In this document: piece by piece, positions 36,014 through 45,165 of the stretch
Numbering within the stretch: position 1 is the stretch's first letter
Layout: every line of letters begins with the position of its first letter
Origin: Vibrio marinisediminis
Lineage (GTDB): Bacteria; Pseudomonadota; Gammaproteobacteria; Enterobacterales; Vibrionaceae
Assembly (NCBI RefSeq): GCF_014050145.1
Contig: NZ_JACFYF010000001.1
Location: 744,001 to 808,000 of the forward strand
Reading direction: 5' to 3'
Length of the DNA: 64,000 nucleotides
Notes under the pieces: generated by a model
Told to the model about the DNA's origin: nothing
The model's database searches: none
Seen by the model: only the letters and a program-made list of their open reading frames with translations
Program-made: the position numbers and the translations under genes

Positions 36014-37512
36014 TATAATTCTTCCTCTAGAGTCATGCTCTCTAACTCAAAGCCCTGTGGTTCTTGTTGTTCTAGTTGCTCAAGAGTAAATGGGAAGGTC
36101 AATATGTCATACAGTTTAACGGTAGGTGGCACTTTTTCTGCTCCACGTCTTTGCCATGGGTAGATTTCAACCATCTTTGACAGAACGTCGTGGATTGTTG
36201 ATGCCTGTTCATCTTTTTCCGCAATCAATACGCCTAAACGCTCTGGGCTTAGACGAGCGAGCAAGTCACTTTGGTTGCATAGGGTATGCGCCAACTCCAT
36301 GCAAATATCGAGGCACTGATTGTTATTATGGTGAAGAACGATCACGGAGTAATTGGATTGTTTAAGCTGGGTTTTGAAAAGAATCAGTTGTTCCCACCAA
36401 TAGTTTTCTGATACCGCTTGGCTCATATGCTTGTTCGGGTCGTATTCATGTTGACCTCGAATTCTGTTGATCAACTTTAATGCACGCGTTTCTAATATGC
36501 GCTTTGAGGCACGGGCTTTATCGTTGCCTTCGCGAGCCGTTTGTTCCCGGAGCATATTGGTAGAATGGGCACGATACTTTTTAAAAGCATCTAAAGCGAT
36601 TTTATAGTCACCCACTTCTTCTGCTACGCGGGATTGTTGATAATAGATTTGGGAAAGTAGTTCACCGTCATCAAAGCTAGTAGCGGCACTTTCGGCAACA
36701 TGTAACAGCTCGGCAGATTTTGCCGGTTGTTTGCGCAGCAACGCAACTCTGGCTCGGCTGACAAAAGAGTGTGCTCTCATCCAAACAAGGTCATTTTGCT
36801 CAACAAGTTTTTGTGCTTTTTGGGTGGCTTGATCGGCATCGTCAAGTCGCTCAAGCCCCAACAGCGCCAGTCCACGAAAGTCCCATATTTCCGCATGCCA
36901 TGTTGAGTCATGATGATGTTGAAGTGCTTCTTCGGCACCATCTAAAATAGAGAGCATCTCAATGTAATTGCCCAATAGATAGTTATCCCAAGAGAGCAAA
37001 ATGCGAGCTTTGCCTTCCAGCCAATCAATGCGCATGTTATTGGCTACTTTTACCGCAAGTTCATGGGTTTTTTGTGCCAATGAGTAATCGCCTAGAACAC
37101 GCCAAACGTTACCTAAACCAATCAGTGATTCAATTTGAATTTCGACATGATCAACTAAAGCGGATTGTTCTAATGATTTAATCCAGAATTGTTGTGCTGA
37201 ATAGTATTTTGCTTGTCCCCAATACTGAAGAGCATGGACGTGTAGTATTTCTGGCAGGGCATCATCGTTCTCAACTTGGCTGAGTTTATTAAAAGCTTCG
37301 CGAATCCTTTTTAAACCTTTGCGGTAATCCATCAATGACCAGTGGCATCGAGAAATTATTACAAGGCTATCAATAACACCCTCAGGATAAAGTATCTGGT
37401 TTGCTTTTACTGCACAGAGCTCTGCCGCTTTCAGTACCTCAGCAGGTTCTGTCTCTATGCGTTGTCTCAGTCTATCCAGTTCATTTGTGAGCAAGTGCTG
37501 GCTTTTATCCAA
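36013..37512 (-). CDS. TPR protein with a degenerate GGDEF-like C-terminus
   Basis: A 499-residue soluble protein, first gene of a two-gene operon. TPR helices occupy about 30-330. The last 130 residues resemble a GGDEF fold: NYWWEQLILFKTQLKQSNYSVIVLHH, then LLARLSPERLGVLIAE where SPERLG stands in place of GGDEF. It is therefore not expected to be a cyclase. Its layout mirrors the active cyclase directly downstream, so the two probably arose by duplication and may form a complex. I infer the degenerate domain from pattern only. Confidence 0.75.
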   Translation of the reverse strand: MDKSQHLLTNELDRLRQRIETEPAEVLKAAELCAVKANQILYPEGVIDSLVIISRCHWSLMDYRKGLKRIREAFNKLSQVENDDALPEILHVHALQYWGQAKYYSAQQFWIKSLEQSALVDHVEIQIESLIGLGNVWRVLGDYSLAQKTHELAVKVANNMRIDWLEGKARILLSWDNYLLGNYIEMLSILDGAEEALQHHHDSTWHAEIWDFRGLALLGLERLDDADQATQKAQKLVEQNDLVWMRAHSFVSRARVALLRKQPAKSAELLHVAESAATSFDDGELLSQIYYQQSRVAEEVGDYKIALDAFKKYRAHSTNMLREQTAREGNDKARASKRILETRALKLINRIRGQHEYDPNKHMSQAVSENYWWEQLILFKTQLKQSNYSVIVLHHNNNQCLDICMELAHTLCNQSDLLARLSPERLGVLIAEKDEQASTIHDVLSKMVEIYPWQRRGAEKVPPTVKLYDILTFPFTLEQLEQQEPQGFELESMTLEEEL

Positions 37513-37655
37513 TGACCTCGTCCTTCACAGCAATATTCGTTAATCGATACATGTGTCGATTCATGCTTTCGCATTATAAAAAAAGTACACTTTTATGTGC
37601 CATAAAAAGTGTTATCTCTGCGACAGTTTGATGGCGGACGTCACATTAATGACAT

Positions 37656-39119
37656 TTATGAAAGCAGTTCACGCAATGCCATAGGGTTAGAGGTTAAACC
37701 AAGCGATTGTGCCGCTGTAACGCCAGACTTATTTTGATAGCACAAATTATGCCATGCTCTGAAAATATCGAGTACAGGAAGTAGTCCTGCGGGGCGCAGT
37801 TTGCGACGAGGCTCATTAATAAAACTTTGGAAAAGAAGCTGGAATCGAGATTGATAGAACGCTGTACTTTCTATCGAAGCTGTTTGCAACCAAAGTTTAG
37901 GGTCATTGCGGTCTCCCGCTAAATAACAGATCCCTTTGGCATAGTCATTATTCTCAGCTATTGCCCAGCGGTCTCGCCACCAACCCATATGGACTATATC
38001 GATTTTATTCAGTGGCAAGTTTGTTCCCCATTTGCCATCGACGTACATCAGATCGACGGTTTTTGCCTTTATGCGCGGCAAACTCACGCTCAGGGCTGCT
38101 GAACGAAGTAATGGATCTTGTGGTAAGTACACCGTTACGCGTTTGTCATCAGGGCAGAGGCTTAGCACATGAAGAAAATGCGCGTACGAGGTGTAAGGTG
38201 GGCGTATTAATGCCCCCTTTGAAGGGTAATGGAAGTAGGTCAAATTCCCCATAGGGTCTTCGACGTTACCTCGTGCCAGAATCGCTTGGTACTGCTGATC
38301 AATACGCTCACGAAGATCGGTGGCCAGTGGCGCTTGAGGCTGGCTAGCTTCAGTGCTGTAATCGTATGGAACAAAGCGAGCAGGAGTGGTAAATGGGTTA
38401 TGATCTGACTCGCCCGTAGGCTCTTCATTGGCAGAGTAGTTGACGTTTTGACATAGAATATAACCGGACTTTGCATCGCCCGTGGCAAGCCAGAACACGC
38501 CATTATTGCTTTTAGGCTGCAACGCAACGTAATGGGAAGCAAGTTCAAACTGGTCGGCGTGAGTAACCCAACGAGCGTCAAACATCGCTAACTTGCGTCG
38601 ACAACGGCTGGCAATATGTTCGATATGGTCGTAAAAGGTTTTGGGATTGATATCGAGCTTACGGCAAATCTCTCTGACTGAATAACCAGTAAACAGTAGA
38701 GCAAGCAAGTTTTCTTGGAATGTCAGTTTGTTGTTGGCACCAGACCATTTATCAACAAATGTTAACTGACATGATTTACAGCGATATCTTTGGCGGTCAC
38801 CACTATAACCAAAGGCATGGTATAGGTGTTTATGAGTATGGATGGATAAGCCGAAATGCTCGCACGCTTCGTTGCGGCAAGCTGGTAAACCAGTGCAGTG
38901 ATAACTTCTTAATCGTTGAAGTTCATTGAGAACTTCTTGATTGTTAAGTAAGGGGGGGAAAGCACCACACTCGCGGCAAACCATTGCAGGTCGTTTAGGG
39001 TTAGCATGCTGCACAACGTAACGCTGTGCCTCACTCATTCCAAAGTTGTCACACGCCAATGTTTTACAAAAGTTGAGCTGTAACCCGTTCGCTTCCTTTG
39101 GCAAATCGCCAGACGCCAC
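37656..39119 (-). CDS. Transposase-like zinc-ribbon/HTH protein, apparently domesticated
   Basis: A 487-residue protein. The N-terminal third has three cysteine zinc-ribbon motifs: CKTLACDNFGMS, CRNEACEHFGLS and YRCKSCQLTFVDKWSG, the last like the IS1 InsA ribbon. A helix-turn-helix follows (GYSVREICRKLDINPKTFYDHIEH). The remainder has a possible RNase-H-like core (DARWVTHADQFELASHYVALQP, LMYVDGKWGT). No inverted repeats, target duplications or partner ORF are evident. Its position beside deoD appears to be conserved in vibrios as I recall, which argues for a host function. Start is GTG with GAGGGGG upstream. Confidence 0.75.
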   Translation of the reverse strand: MASGDLPKEANGLQLNFCKTLACDNFGMSEAQRYVVQHANPKRPAMVCRECGAFPPLLNNQEVLNELQRLRSYHCTGLPACRNEACEHFGLSIHTHKHLYHAFGYSGDRQRYRCKSCQLTFVDKWSGANNKLTFQENLLALLFTGYSVREICRKLDINPKTFYDHIEHIASRCRRKLAMFDARWVTHADQFELASHYVALQPKSNNGVFWLATGDAKSGYILCQNVNYSANEEPTGESDHNPFTTPARFVPYDYSTEASQPQAPLATDLRERIDQQYQAILARGNVEDPMGNLTYFHYPSKGALIRPPYTSYAHFLHVLSLCPDDKRVTVYLPQDPLLRSAALSVSLPRIKAKTVDLMYVDGKWGTNLPLNKIDIVHMGWWRDRWAIAENNDYAKGICYLAGDRNDPKLWLQTASIESTAFYQSRFQLLFQSFINEPRRKLRPAGLLPVLDIFRAWHNLCYQNKSGVTAAQSLGLTSNPMALRELLS

Positions 39120-39172
39120 AATCGCCCCCTCAGGGTAATTAGGTTTGCCAGCGGAAGGCTGGCAAATAAAAG

Positions 39173-39883
39173 TTAAACATTAATCGCGGTTTCTAACGCG
39201 ACTTTCATCATGTCATTGAATGATTTTTGACGATCTTCAGAGCTCAATTTCTCGCCGCGAATGATATGGTCCGATACGGTTAGAATCGTTAGGGCTTTTG
39301 CACCTAAATCTGCGGCCACACCATAAATGCCTGCTGCTTCCATATCTACACCTAGGATGCCCAATTTTTCCATTTTTTCAAAAATGTCAGCTTCAGGTGT
39401 GTAGAACAAATCAGCAGAGAATACGTTACCCACTTTTACCGGTACGTTTTGTTGGCGAGCCTGAGTGACCGCTTCTTCCAATAGACCGAAATCAGCAATC
39501 GCAGCAAAATCATGATTGTTGAAACGGATGCGGTTTACTTTTGAGTCAGTAGAAGCGCCCATGCCAATCACAACATCCATTAGTTTTACATCGTCACGAA
39601 CAGCGCCACAGCTGCCCACGCGAATAACATTTTTAACGCCATACTCGGCAATCAATTCATGCACATAAATACAACATGAAGGGATACCCATACCGTGTCC
39701 CATGACTGAAACGCGCTTACCTTTGTAAGTTCCTGTGTAACCGAACATATTTCGAACATCACATACTTGCTCAACATCTTCTAAGAAGGTCTCTGCAATG
39801 TACTTGGCTCTTAGCGGGTCGCCTGGCATTAAAACAGTTTCTGCGAAATCACCAGGGTTAGCGTTGATATGTGGGGTTGCCAT
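39173..39883 (-). CDS. deoD: Purine nucleoside phosphorylase
   Basis: Cytosolic hexameric enzyme that splits purine (deoxy)nucleosides with phosphate into free base and (deoxy)ribose-1-phosphate. 236 residues, the usual DeoD length. Motifs: [35 protein letters not shown] (phosphate site), [14 protein letters not shown] and ILTVSDHI (base-recognition Asp). Start at 39883 has GGAG 7 bp upstream; the frame extends to 39913 without a ribosome site. This may be a second DeoD since vibrios usually carry another on chromosome I. Confidence 0.95.
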   Translation of the reverse strand: MATPHINANPGDFAETVLMPGDPLRAKYIAETFLEDVEQVCDVRNMFGYTGTYKGKRVSVMGHGMGIPSCCIYVHELIAEYGVKNVIRVGSCGAVRDDVKLMDVVIGMGASTDSKVNRIRFNNHDFAAIADFGLLEEAVTQARQQNVPVKVGNVFSADLFYTPEADIFEKMEKLGILGVDMEAAGIYGVAADLGAKALTILTVSDHIIRGEKLSSEDRQKSFNDMMKVALETAINV

Positions 39884-40231
39884 AGTTTTGCTCCGAAGGT
39901 CAAAGGAGTACAACAGATAATAACTAATACTGTTGAACTCTGAAATGTCTGTTGAGGCAATATTAGCCAGTTAAAAGCTCCCTCCATGAGAGTTTCATCA
40001 CAAAAAATAGTATGCGGAGGAAATATTGATCTGTTGATAACTAATTTTGTTGAAAGTAATGAGGCAATCGATTGAGAAGGTTGTTTCGCTCAAGCAGTGA
40101 TCGGGAATGGGTACAACAAACGTACAAATTATACGAAATTAATTTTTGTATAACTCAATCGAGTTGTGCTAATAATTATACATGGATATTTTTTGTATAA
40201 GATTAATCGTCCGATATTCGAGGGAATGGTC
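39884..40231. other. 348-bp divergent intergenic region
   Basis: Between deoD and the DUF523 operon. Rich in AT. It contains a cluster of GTATAA/GTACAA half-sites at 40111-40200, described separately. No gene seen. Confidence 0.5.
40111..40200 (+). promoter_or_regulatory. Cluster of GTATAA-type half-sites before the MerR/photolyase operon
   Basis: GTACAA at 40111 and 40122, TTATAC at 40129, TTGTATAA at 40146, TTATAC at 40176 and TTGTATAA at 40193, in both orientations within 90 bp. A suitable candidate binding array for the MerR-type regulator of this operon. Confidence 0.45.
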
Positions 40232-41182
40232 ATGGCAGCAAACATTAAAGTAGGTATCAGCGCATGTGTTCTTGGTGAACGTGTTCGTTTTGACTCGGGT
40301 CATAAACTTAGTCGCTTTGTGACGAATGAATTGAGTAAGCATTTTGAATTTGTTTCTGTCTGCCCTGAGGTGGAGTCGGGTATGCCAGTTCCACGACCAA
40401 CCATTCGTTTAATTTCTGATAAAGAGCGTATCGCTTTAGTCGAAAGCAAAGATCAAAGCCAGAACCATACGCAGTCTATGTTAGATTTTTCCGCCACGCG
40501 CATTAAGCAACTCAGCAAGCAAGACTTATGTGGTTACATTGTTTGCGCCAAGTCACCGACGTGCGGTATGGAAAGAGTCAAAGTGTACGGTAGTAACATG
40601 GCTGAAAAAAATGGCATAGGGCTGTATACCAACGAATTAATGCAGCAGATGCCATGGCTGCCAATTGAAGAGGACGGTCGTTTAAACGACCCAGTTCTTA
40701 AAGAAAACTTTGTTACTCGGGTGTTTTGTCTCGATGACTTTTATCAGTCGATGCAAGGCGAACCGACAGCCGGAAAAATTGTTGCTTTTCACTCTCGCTA
40801 CAAATTGACATTGATGGCGCATCATCCGCAATCCTATAAGTTACTGGGGAAACTAGTCGCCAATATAGCCCATTACGATATTGATGATTTTTATCAGTTA
40901 TATAGAAACGGGTTAATGCAGGCGATGGCGATAAGAGCCAGCAGAAAAAATAACACCAATGTGTTGATGCACATTCAGGGATACTTTAAGCGTGATTTGA
41001 AACGTCAAGAAAAAGCAGAGCTATGTAATGTGATTGATAGTTATCGTCAAGGTGTCTTACCGCTACTGGCTCCAATGACGTTACTCAAGCATCATATGAA
41101 TCGTTATCCTGATGACTATCTACAGAGTCAAAAATTTCTAAACCCTTACCCTGAGGAGCTACGTTTACGTTATGGGCTGTGA
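40232..41182 (+). CDS. DUF523-DUF1722 (YbgA) fusion protein
   Basis: A 316-residue protein from the ATG at 40232 (AGGG upstream; ATG at 40226 is an alternative). N-terminal DUF523 (about 1-150): KVGISACVLGERVRFDSGHK, FEFVSVCPEVESGMPVPRP and CAKSPTCGM with conserved cysteines. C-terminal DUF1722 (about 180-310): FHSRYKLTLMAHHP, YLQSQKFLNPYPEEL. The fused form is frequent beside photolyase genes in gammaproteobacteria. Biochemical role unknown. First gene of an operon; its end overlaps the MerR gene by 11 bp. Confidence 0.88.
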   Translation: MAANIKVGISACVLGERVRFDSGHKLSRFVTNELSKHFEFVSVCPEVESGMPVPRPTIRLISDKERIALVESKDQSQNHTQSMLDFSATRIKQLSKQDLCGYIVCAKSPTCGMERVKVYGSNMAEKNGIGLYTNELMQQMPWLPIEEDGRLNDPVLKENFVTRVFCLDDFYQSMQGEPTAGKIVAFHSRYKLTLMAHHPQSYKLLGKLVANIAHYDIDDFYQLYRNGLMQAMAIRASRKNNTNVLMHIQGYFKRDLKRQEKAELCNVIDSYRQGVLPLLAPMTLLKHHMNRYPDDYLQSQKFLNPYPEELRLRYGL

Positions 41183-41978
41183 AGAAAAACGATACGCCAT
41201 TCGAGAAGTGTCAGAATTGACAGGCGTAAAGCCGGTCACACTAAGGGCATGGCAGCGTCGATATAACATCATTCAACCGCTACGCACTGAAAAGGGGCAT
41301 CGTCTTTATACCCAGCAGCATATCGAACAGATAAAAACCATCCAAGGCTGGTTGGAAAAAGGTGTTGCGATTGGCAAGGTAAAAGCGCTACTCGAAAGTG
41401 ATTACGATCTGGTCGATGACGACATCAGTGATGACGAACAGCTACTTGAAGTGGAACTAATGCTGGTGGCATTAACGGAGTTGAATAAAAACAAAGCGGA
41501 TTCTGTTTTAACGCAAGTGTTTAAAGAGTACCCGCTGGCATTGGTTCAAAGACGCTTTATTGACCCTATTTATGGTGCGATTAAGCAGGTTAAGCGCGCT
41601 CAACAGACTTTGCTACTTGGTATGTTTCAATCGCTTCTATTATTTAGGATTTCTGCCATTTTGGAAGCAGAAAACAAAGTTGCTCGTTCTGGGAAGTGTT
41701 TGCTGATCAGTTATGACGAATTGGGTTCGATTAAGATGCATTTTTGGGCGCTAAACTTGGCTGAAAAAGGGCACAACATCAGTATTATTGAGGCGGTTGA
41801 CGATGCCTCTGCTTTGGTTGGGAACTCAGCGCTAGAGAAGTATGCATCAATATCATTTTTTGCATCACAAGCCCCCTCTCAAGGGCAGCTACCAGTGATA
41901 GAAAAACTAAGATGCCACTATGGTGAGGCGTGCTTGCTGAACCCATTGCTTGGCTCATTGATGCAAGTAAAAGGATAA
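41172..41978 (+). CDS. MerR-family regulator with a degenerate cobalamin-binding-like domain
   Basis: A 268-residue protein. The N-terminal MerR winged helix is clear: YAIREVSELTGVKPVTLRAWQRRY, then GHRLYTQQHIEQI. The C-terminal part resembles the B12-binding region of LitR/CarH photoreceptors (RSGKCLLISYDELGSIKMHFWALNLAEKGHNI), but the D-x-H-x-x-G cobalamin ligand motif is not present. Light-sensing LitR proteins control photolyase genes in other bacteria; this one precedes phrB by 4 bp. It may have lost B12 binding or use another signal. Confidence 0.82.
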   Translation: MGCEEKRYAIREVSELTGVKPVTLRAWQRRYNIIQPLRTEKGHRLYTQQHIEQIKTIQGWLEKGVAIGKVKALLESDYDLVDDDISDDEQLLEVELMLVALTELNKNKADSVLTQVFKEYPLALVQRRFIDPIYGAIKQVKRAQQTLLLGMFQSLLLFRISAILEAENKVARSGKCLLISYDELGSIKMHFWALNLAEKGHNISIIEAVDDASALVGNSALEKYASISFFASQAPSQGQLPVIEKLRCHYGEACLLNPLLGSLMQVKG

Positions 41979-41982
41979 GGGT

Positions 41983-43386
41983 ATGCACATAGTCTGGTTG
42001 CGACGGGATCTAAGAGTTGAAGACAACACGGCATTGCACCATGCTATTACAGGTGGTGAGCCTGTTGTCGCCGTCTATATCGCCACCCCAGTCACATGGC
42101 AGCAGCATCACCTGGCACCCATACAAGCTGATCTCATTTATCGACGTCTGTTTGAGTTACAAGCGGACTTAGCCAAATTAAATATTCCACTGTTATATCA
42201 ACAAGTAGAAACTTTTACTGACAGTGTTTACTGGCTGGTAAAGCTCGCTGCTGATTTAAATGCCAGTAAAATACTCTTGAATAAAGAATATGAGTGGAAC
42301 GAACGTTGCCGAGATCAATTACTGACACAACAGGCAAAGTGTGAGGTAGTTAGTTTTGATGATAAATGCTTATTGGCACCGGGGAAGGTGCTCAATCAGC
42401 AAGGCGATTATTTCAAAATATTTACACCATTTAAGAGAGCTTGCTTAGCTCAGTTACAGCAGACTAGAGAAATTGCCAAGCTGCAAAGTGCGAAGCCGTT
42501 GGGCAGATCCGATAATCTGCCTTTTCAATTTAATGATTCTGCAGTTTTTTCCTATTCGCGGCAGAGCAGTGATGACTATTGCGTTTCCACTAAAGCGATA
42601 CGCCAGAAGCTGAGAGCCTTTTGCGCTGAATCAGTTGATGGCTATCAAACTTCGCGCGATATCCCTTCGATAGACGGTACAAGTGGTCTTTCGCCTTATT
42701 TGGCGATAGGGGCGTTGTCGGTAAGACAGTGCTTGGCTCGTTTACAGTATGGGCAAGGTTTTCCACTTGAGCTTGGGAGAGAAACTTGGCTCAGTGAACT
42801 TATTTGGCGCGACTTTTATCAGCACTTGCTCCATTTTGAGCCAAAATTATCGAAAGGGACGAATTTTGTCGCTTGGACACAGAAGGTCACTTGGCAGAAC
42901 AACCTTGAGCTATTAATGGCTTGGCAGCAAGGTAGAACGGGTTACCCCATCGTTGATGCGGCAATGCGGCAATTAAACAGCACGGGGTGGATGCACAATC
43001 GGTTACGCATGATCGTAGCGAGTTTTCTAACCAAAGATCTGCACATTCATTGGCATGAAGGAGAGAAGTACTTTATGCAGACGTTGATTGATGGTGACTA
43101 CGCCGCGAATAATGGTGGGTGGCAGTGGTGTGCCTCAACCGGCTGTGATGGTCAGCCATACTTTCGAATTTTTAACCCGACCACTCAGGGAGAAAAGTTT
43201 GACGCCAACGGTGAGTTTGTTCGCCGATGGATTCCAGAGTTAGCACAAGTCCCTAATAAGTACCTTCATCAACCTTGGCGCTGGGAGAATGTAAATACCT
43301 TGTCATATCCCAAACCAATAGTTGATCACAAAACCGAAAGAGCGCTAACCTTACGTTTCTTTCAAGATGCTAAGGATTGTTTGTAA
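41983..43386 (+). CDS. phrB: Deoxyribodipyrimidine photolyase
   Basis: Light-driven repair of cyclobutane pyrimidine dimers. 467 residues, class I. N-terminal Rossmann domain starts HIVWLRRDLRVEDNTALHHA. The FAD domain (about 200-460) has IWRDFYQHLL, TGYPIVDAAMRQLNSTGWMHNRLRM, GDYAANNGGWQW and PYFRIFNP, the residues lining FAD and DNA. In an operon with DUF523-DUF1722, MerR and an L,D-transpeptidase; the stop codon overlaps the next start (TAATG). Confidence 0.95.
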   Translation: MHIVWLRRDLRVEDNTALHHAITGGEPVVAVYIATPVTWQQHHLAPIQADLIYRRLFELQADLAKLNIPLLYQQVETFTDSVYWLVKLAADLNASKILLNKEYEWNERCRDQLLTQQAKCEVVSFDDKCLLAPGKVLNQQGDYFKIFTPFKRACLAQLQQTREIAKLQSAKPLGRSDNLPFQFNDSAVFSYSRQSSDDYCVSTKAIRQKLRAFCAESVDGYQTSRDIPSIDGTSGLSPYLAIGALSVRQCLARLQYGQGFPLELGRETWLSELIWRDFYQHLLHFEPKLSKGTNFVAWTQKVTWQNNLELLMAWQQGRTGYPIVDAAMRQLNSTGWMHNRLRMIVASFLTKDLHIHWHEGEKYFMQTLIDGDYAANNGGWQWCASTGCDGQPYFRIFNPTTQGEKFDANGEFVRRWIPELAQVPNKYLHQPWRWENVNTLSYPKPIVDHKTERALTLRFFQDAKDCL

Positions 43387-44312
43387 TGCTGCGTAAGCTG
43401 CTCATTTTATGTAGTTGTTTTAGCGCCACTGTGTGGGCTACAAGTTATCAATTGCCGCCAGAAGGCAGCAATATTGTGGGCAGAATGCAATTTCACCAAA
43501 TCAAAGAAGGTGAAAGTTTAGCGGATATCGCCAAGCAGTATGATGTGGGGTTCCTCAGCCTAATGGCGTCGAACCAAGGCGTCGACCCATTTTTGCCTTC
43601 TGAAGGCTATGTATTGAGCATTCCGACTCAAGTTATTTTGCCGAATGTTGAACGTGAAGGGGTGGTGATTAACCTAGCAGAACTGCGGTTGTACTACTTT
43701 GAACCTAACAGTGACATTGTGCATGTCTTTCCTGTTGGGATTGGAAGAATTGGGCGTGACACACCTGAGATGGTGACAAAAATCAGCCAGAAACGCCCTA
43801 ACCCAACGTGGACTCCTCCGAAATCAATTCGTAAAGAATACGCCGCCAAGGGTATTGAATTACCTGCGGTTGTTCCAGCTGGGCCTGAAAACCCATTGGG
43901 TGAATATGCACTGAGACTAGCCCATGGTGCGGGTGATTACTTGATACACGGTACCAATAAAGATTTTGGTATTGGCATGCGTGTTAGTGCCGGGTGCATT
44001 CGAATGAATCCTAAAGATATTGAATGGCTATTTGGACAAGTGGATCTTGGCGTGAAAGTCACCGTGATTAATGAACCGGTGAAGATTAGTTTAGAGCCCG
44101 ACAGAAGTGTCTACCTTGAAGCACATGAGCCATTAACTCGTAGTGATGGTAGTAAGAAAGTTCTGGGTGTGCCTCAAGAATTAGTGTGGTGGTTGCAAGC
44201 AATGAATAAATCAGATGCCAAAGCGCGCGCCGCTATTCTGGCGCAAAATGGTGTTCCGGTTGAAATAGTTGAGCCTCAAAGCTTTGAGCAAGAGATACGG
44301 TATCGTAAGTAG
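43386..44312 (+). CDS. Periplasmic L,D-transpeptidase (ErfK/YbiS/YcfS type)
   Basis: A 308-residue exported enzyme. Signal peptide (MLRKLLILCSCFSATVWA), a LysM peptidoglycan-binding domain (about 35-80: IKEGESLADIAKQYDVGFLSL), then a YkuD domain (about 95-235). Its active site reads IHGTNKDFGIGMRVSAGCIRM, with the catalytic Cys in SAGCIRM (usual consensus SHGCIRL, so Ala replaces His). This family attaches Lpp to peptidoglycan or forms 3-3 crosslinks; a lpp gene is in this window at 58940-59188. Last gene of the photolyase operon. Confidence 0.9.
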   Translation: MLRKLLILCSCFSATVWATSYQLPPEGSNIVGRMQFHQIKEGESLADIAKQYDVGFLSLMASNQGVDPFLPSEGYVLSIPTQVILPNVEREGVVINLAELRLYYFEPNSDIVHVFPVGIGRIGRDTPEMVTKISQKRPNPTWTPPKSIRKEYAAKGIELPAVVPAGPENPLGEYALRLAHGAGDYLIHGTNKDFGIGMRVSAGCIRMNPKDIEWLFGQVDLGVKVTVINEPVKISLEPDRSVYLEAHEPLTRSDGSKKVLGVPQELVWWLQAMNKSDAKARAAILAQNGVPVEIVEPQSFEQEIRYRK

Positions 44313-44356
44313 CGGTTTGCCCCCTTATTCGAAGGAAAGTACACTTTTGTAAACTT

Positions 44357-44388
44357 ACCGCTACGCTTCGGCGTGGCGGTTTTTTTTG
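44357..44388 (+). terminator. Terminator of the photolyase/L,D-transpeptidase operon
   Basis: ACCGCTACGC, tetraloop TTCG, GCGTGGCGGT and eight T residues. Confidence 0.92.
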
Positions 44389-44516
44389 ATATGAGTCGAC
44401 TTTTTGCTCCGCTAACGCCATTTTATGGCACGGAAAAAAGACCTATATACCCAACGTTTAATGTGATTGGGTGTAACCCTTTACTTTTATAGGGTATATC
44501 AAGCAAAGGAAAGCTA

Positions 44517-45131
44517 ATGGATACGGAACACTCTCTATTTGAAAATTTATTCGCGTTACTTTTAGGTAGTGCATTGGTTTCATTAGGGGTCATTTTCTTC
44601 AACCAAGTGGGGTTGTTGACAGGGGGAACTGCTGGTCTGGCGATCTTCATTACTAAAGTATCTAACTTTAGCTTTGGACAAGTATTCTTTGCCCTTAACT
44701 TACCTTTTTATTGCCTCTCAGCCACTCGTATGGGCTGGCGCTTTACCATCAATACTTTTGTTGCCGTGGTGATTGTTTCTCTCGCAGTGGACTACTTGCA
44801 TCACGTTATCCAGCTAAAAGATATACATCCAATTTACGCCGCATTTATTGGTGGTGGCTTGATCGGCATCGGGCTACTTGTCATCTTCCGCCATCGAATG
44901 AGCTTAGGTGGCTTCAATATCTTGGCGTTGTTTCTTCAAGAACGTTTTGGTATTCGAGCAGGCAAAGTTCAAATGGCGCTAGACTGCACCATCGTTGTAA
45001 TGTCGCTATTCATTGTACACTGGTGGCTAATCGCGTTGTCTGTGCTGGGGGCTATTGTGACGAACTTGATTTTAGCGATGAACCATAAACCGGGAAGATA
45101 CCAGCCCAAAGCAGGCAAATGTAGCGGATAA
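44517..45131 (+). CDS. YitT-family membrane protein
   Basis: A 204-residue inner-membrane protein with about five to six helices. Motifs of the YitT/DUF161 family: SLGVIFFNQVGLLTGGTAGLAIF at the N-terminus and GGGLIGIGLLVIFRHRMSLGGFNIL in the middle. It lacks the C-terminal DUF2179 domain of longer members. Function unknown. Ribosome site AAGGAAAG precedes the ATG. It marks the left end of the accessory-looking stretch. Confidence 0.87.
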   Translation: MDTEHSLFENLFALLLGSALVSLGVIFFNQVGLLTGGTAGLAIFITKVSNFSFGQVFFALNLPFYCLSATRMGWRFTINTFVAVVIVSLAVDYLHHVIQLKDIHPIYAAFIGGGLIGIGLLVIFRHRMSLGGFNILALFLQERFGIRAGKVQMALDCTIVVMSLFIVHWWLIALSVLGAIVTNLILAMNHKPGRYQPKAGKCSG

Positions 45132-45165
45132 AAAAGCGCCCATATGATAAGCAAACATATGGGCG
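45131..45165 (-). terminator. Minus-strand terminator facing YitT
   Basis: CGCCCATATG (45137-45146) pairs with CATATGGGCG (45056+100, i.e. 45156-45165) over 10 bp. On the minus strand the stem is followed by C and six T residues, so it stops transcription coming from the gene-free region to the right. Confidence 0.65.

Noticed and set aside
37656-39119. Active insertion sequence
   Set aside because: No terminal inverted repeats, target duplication or second copy in the window.
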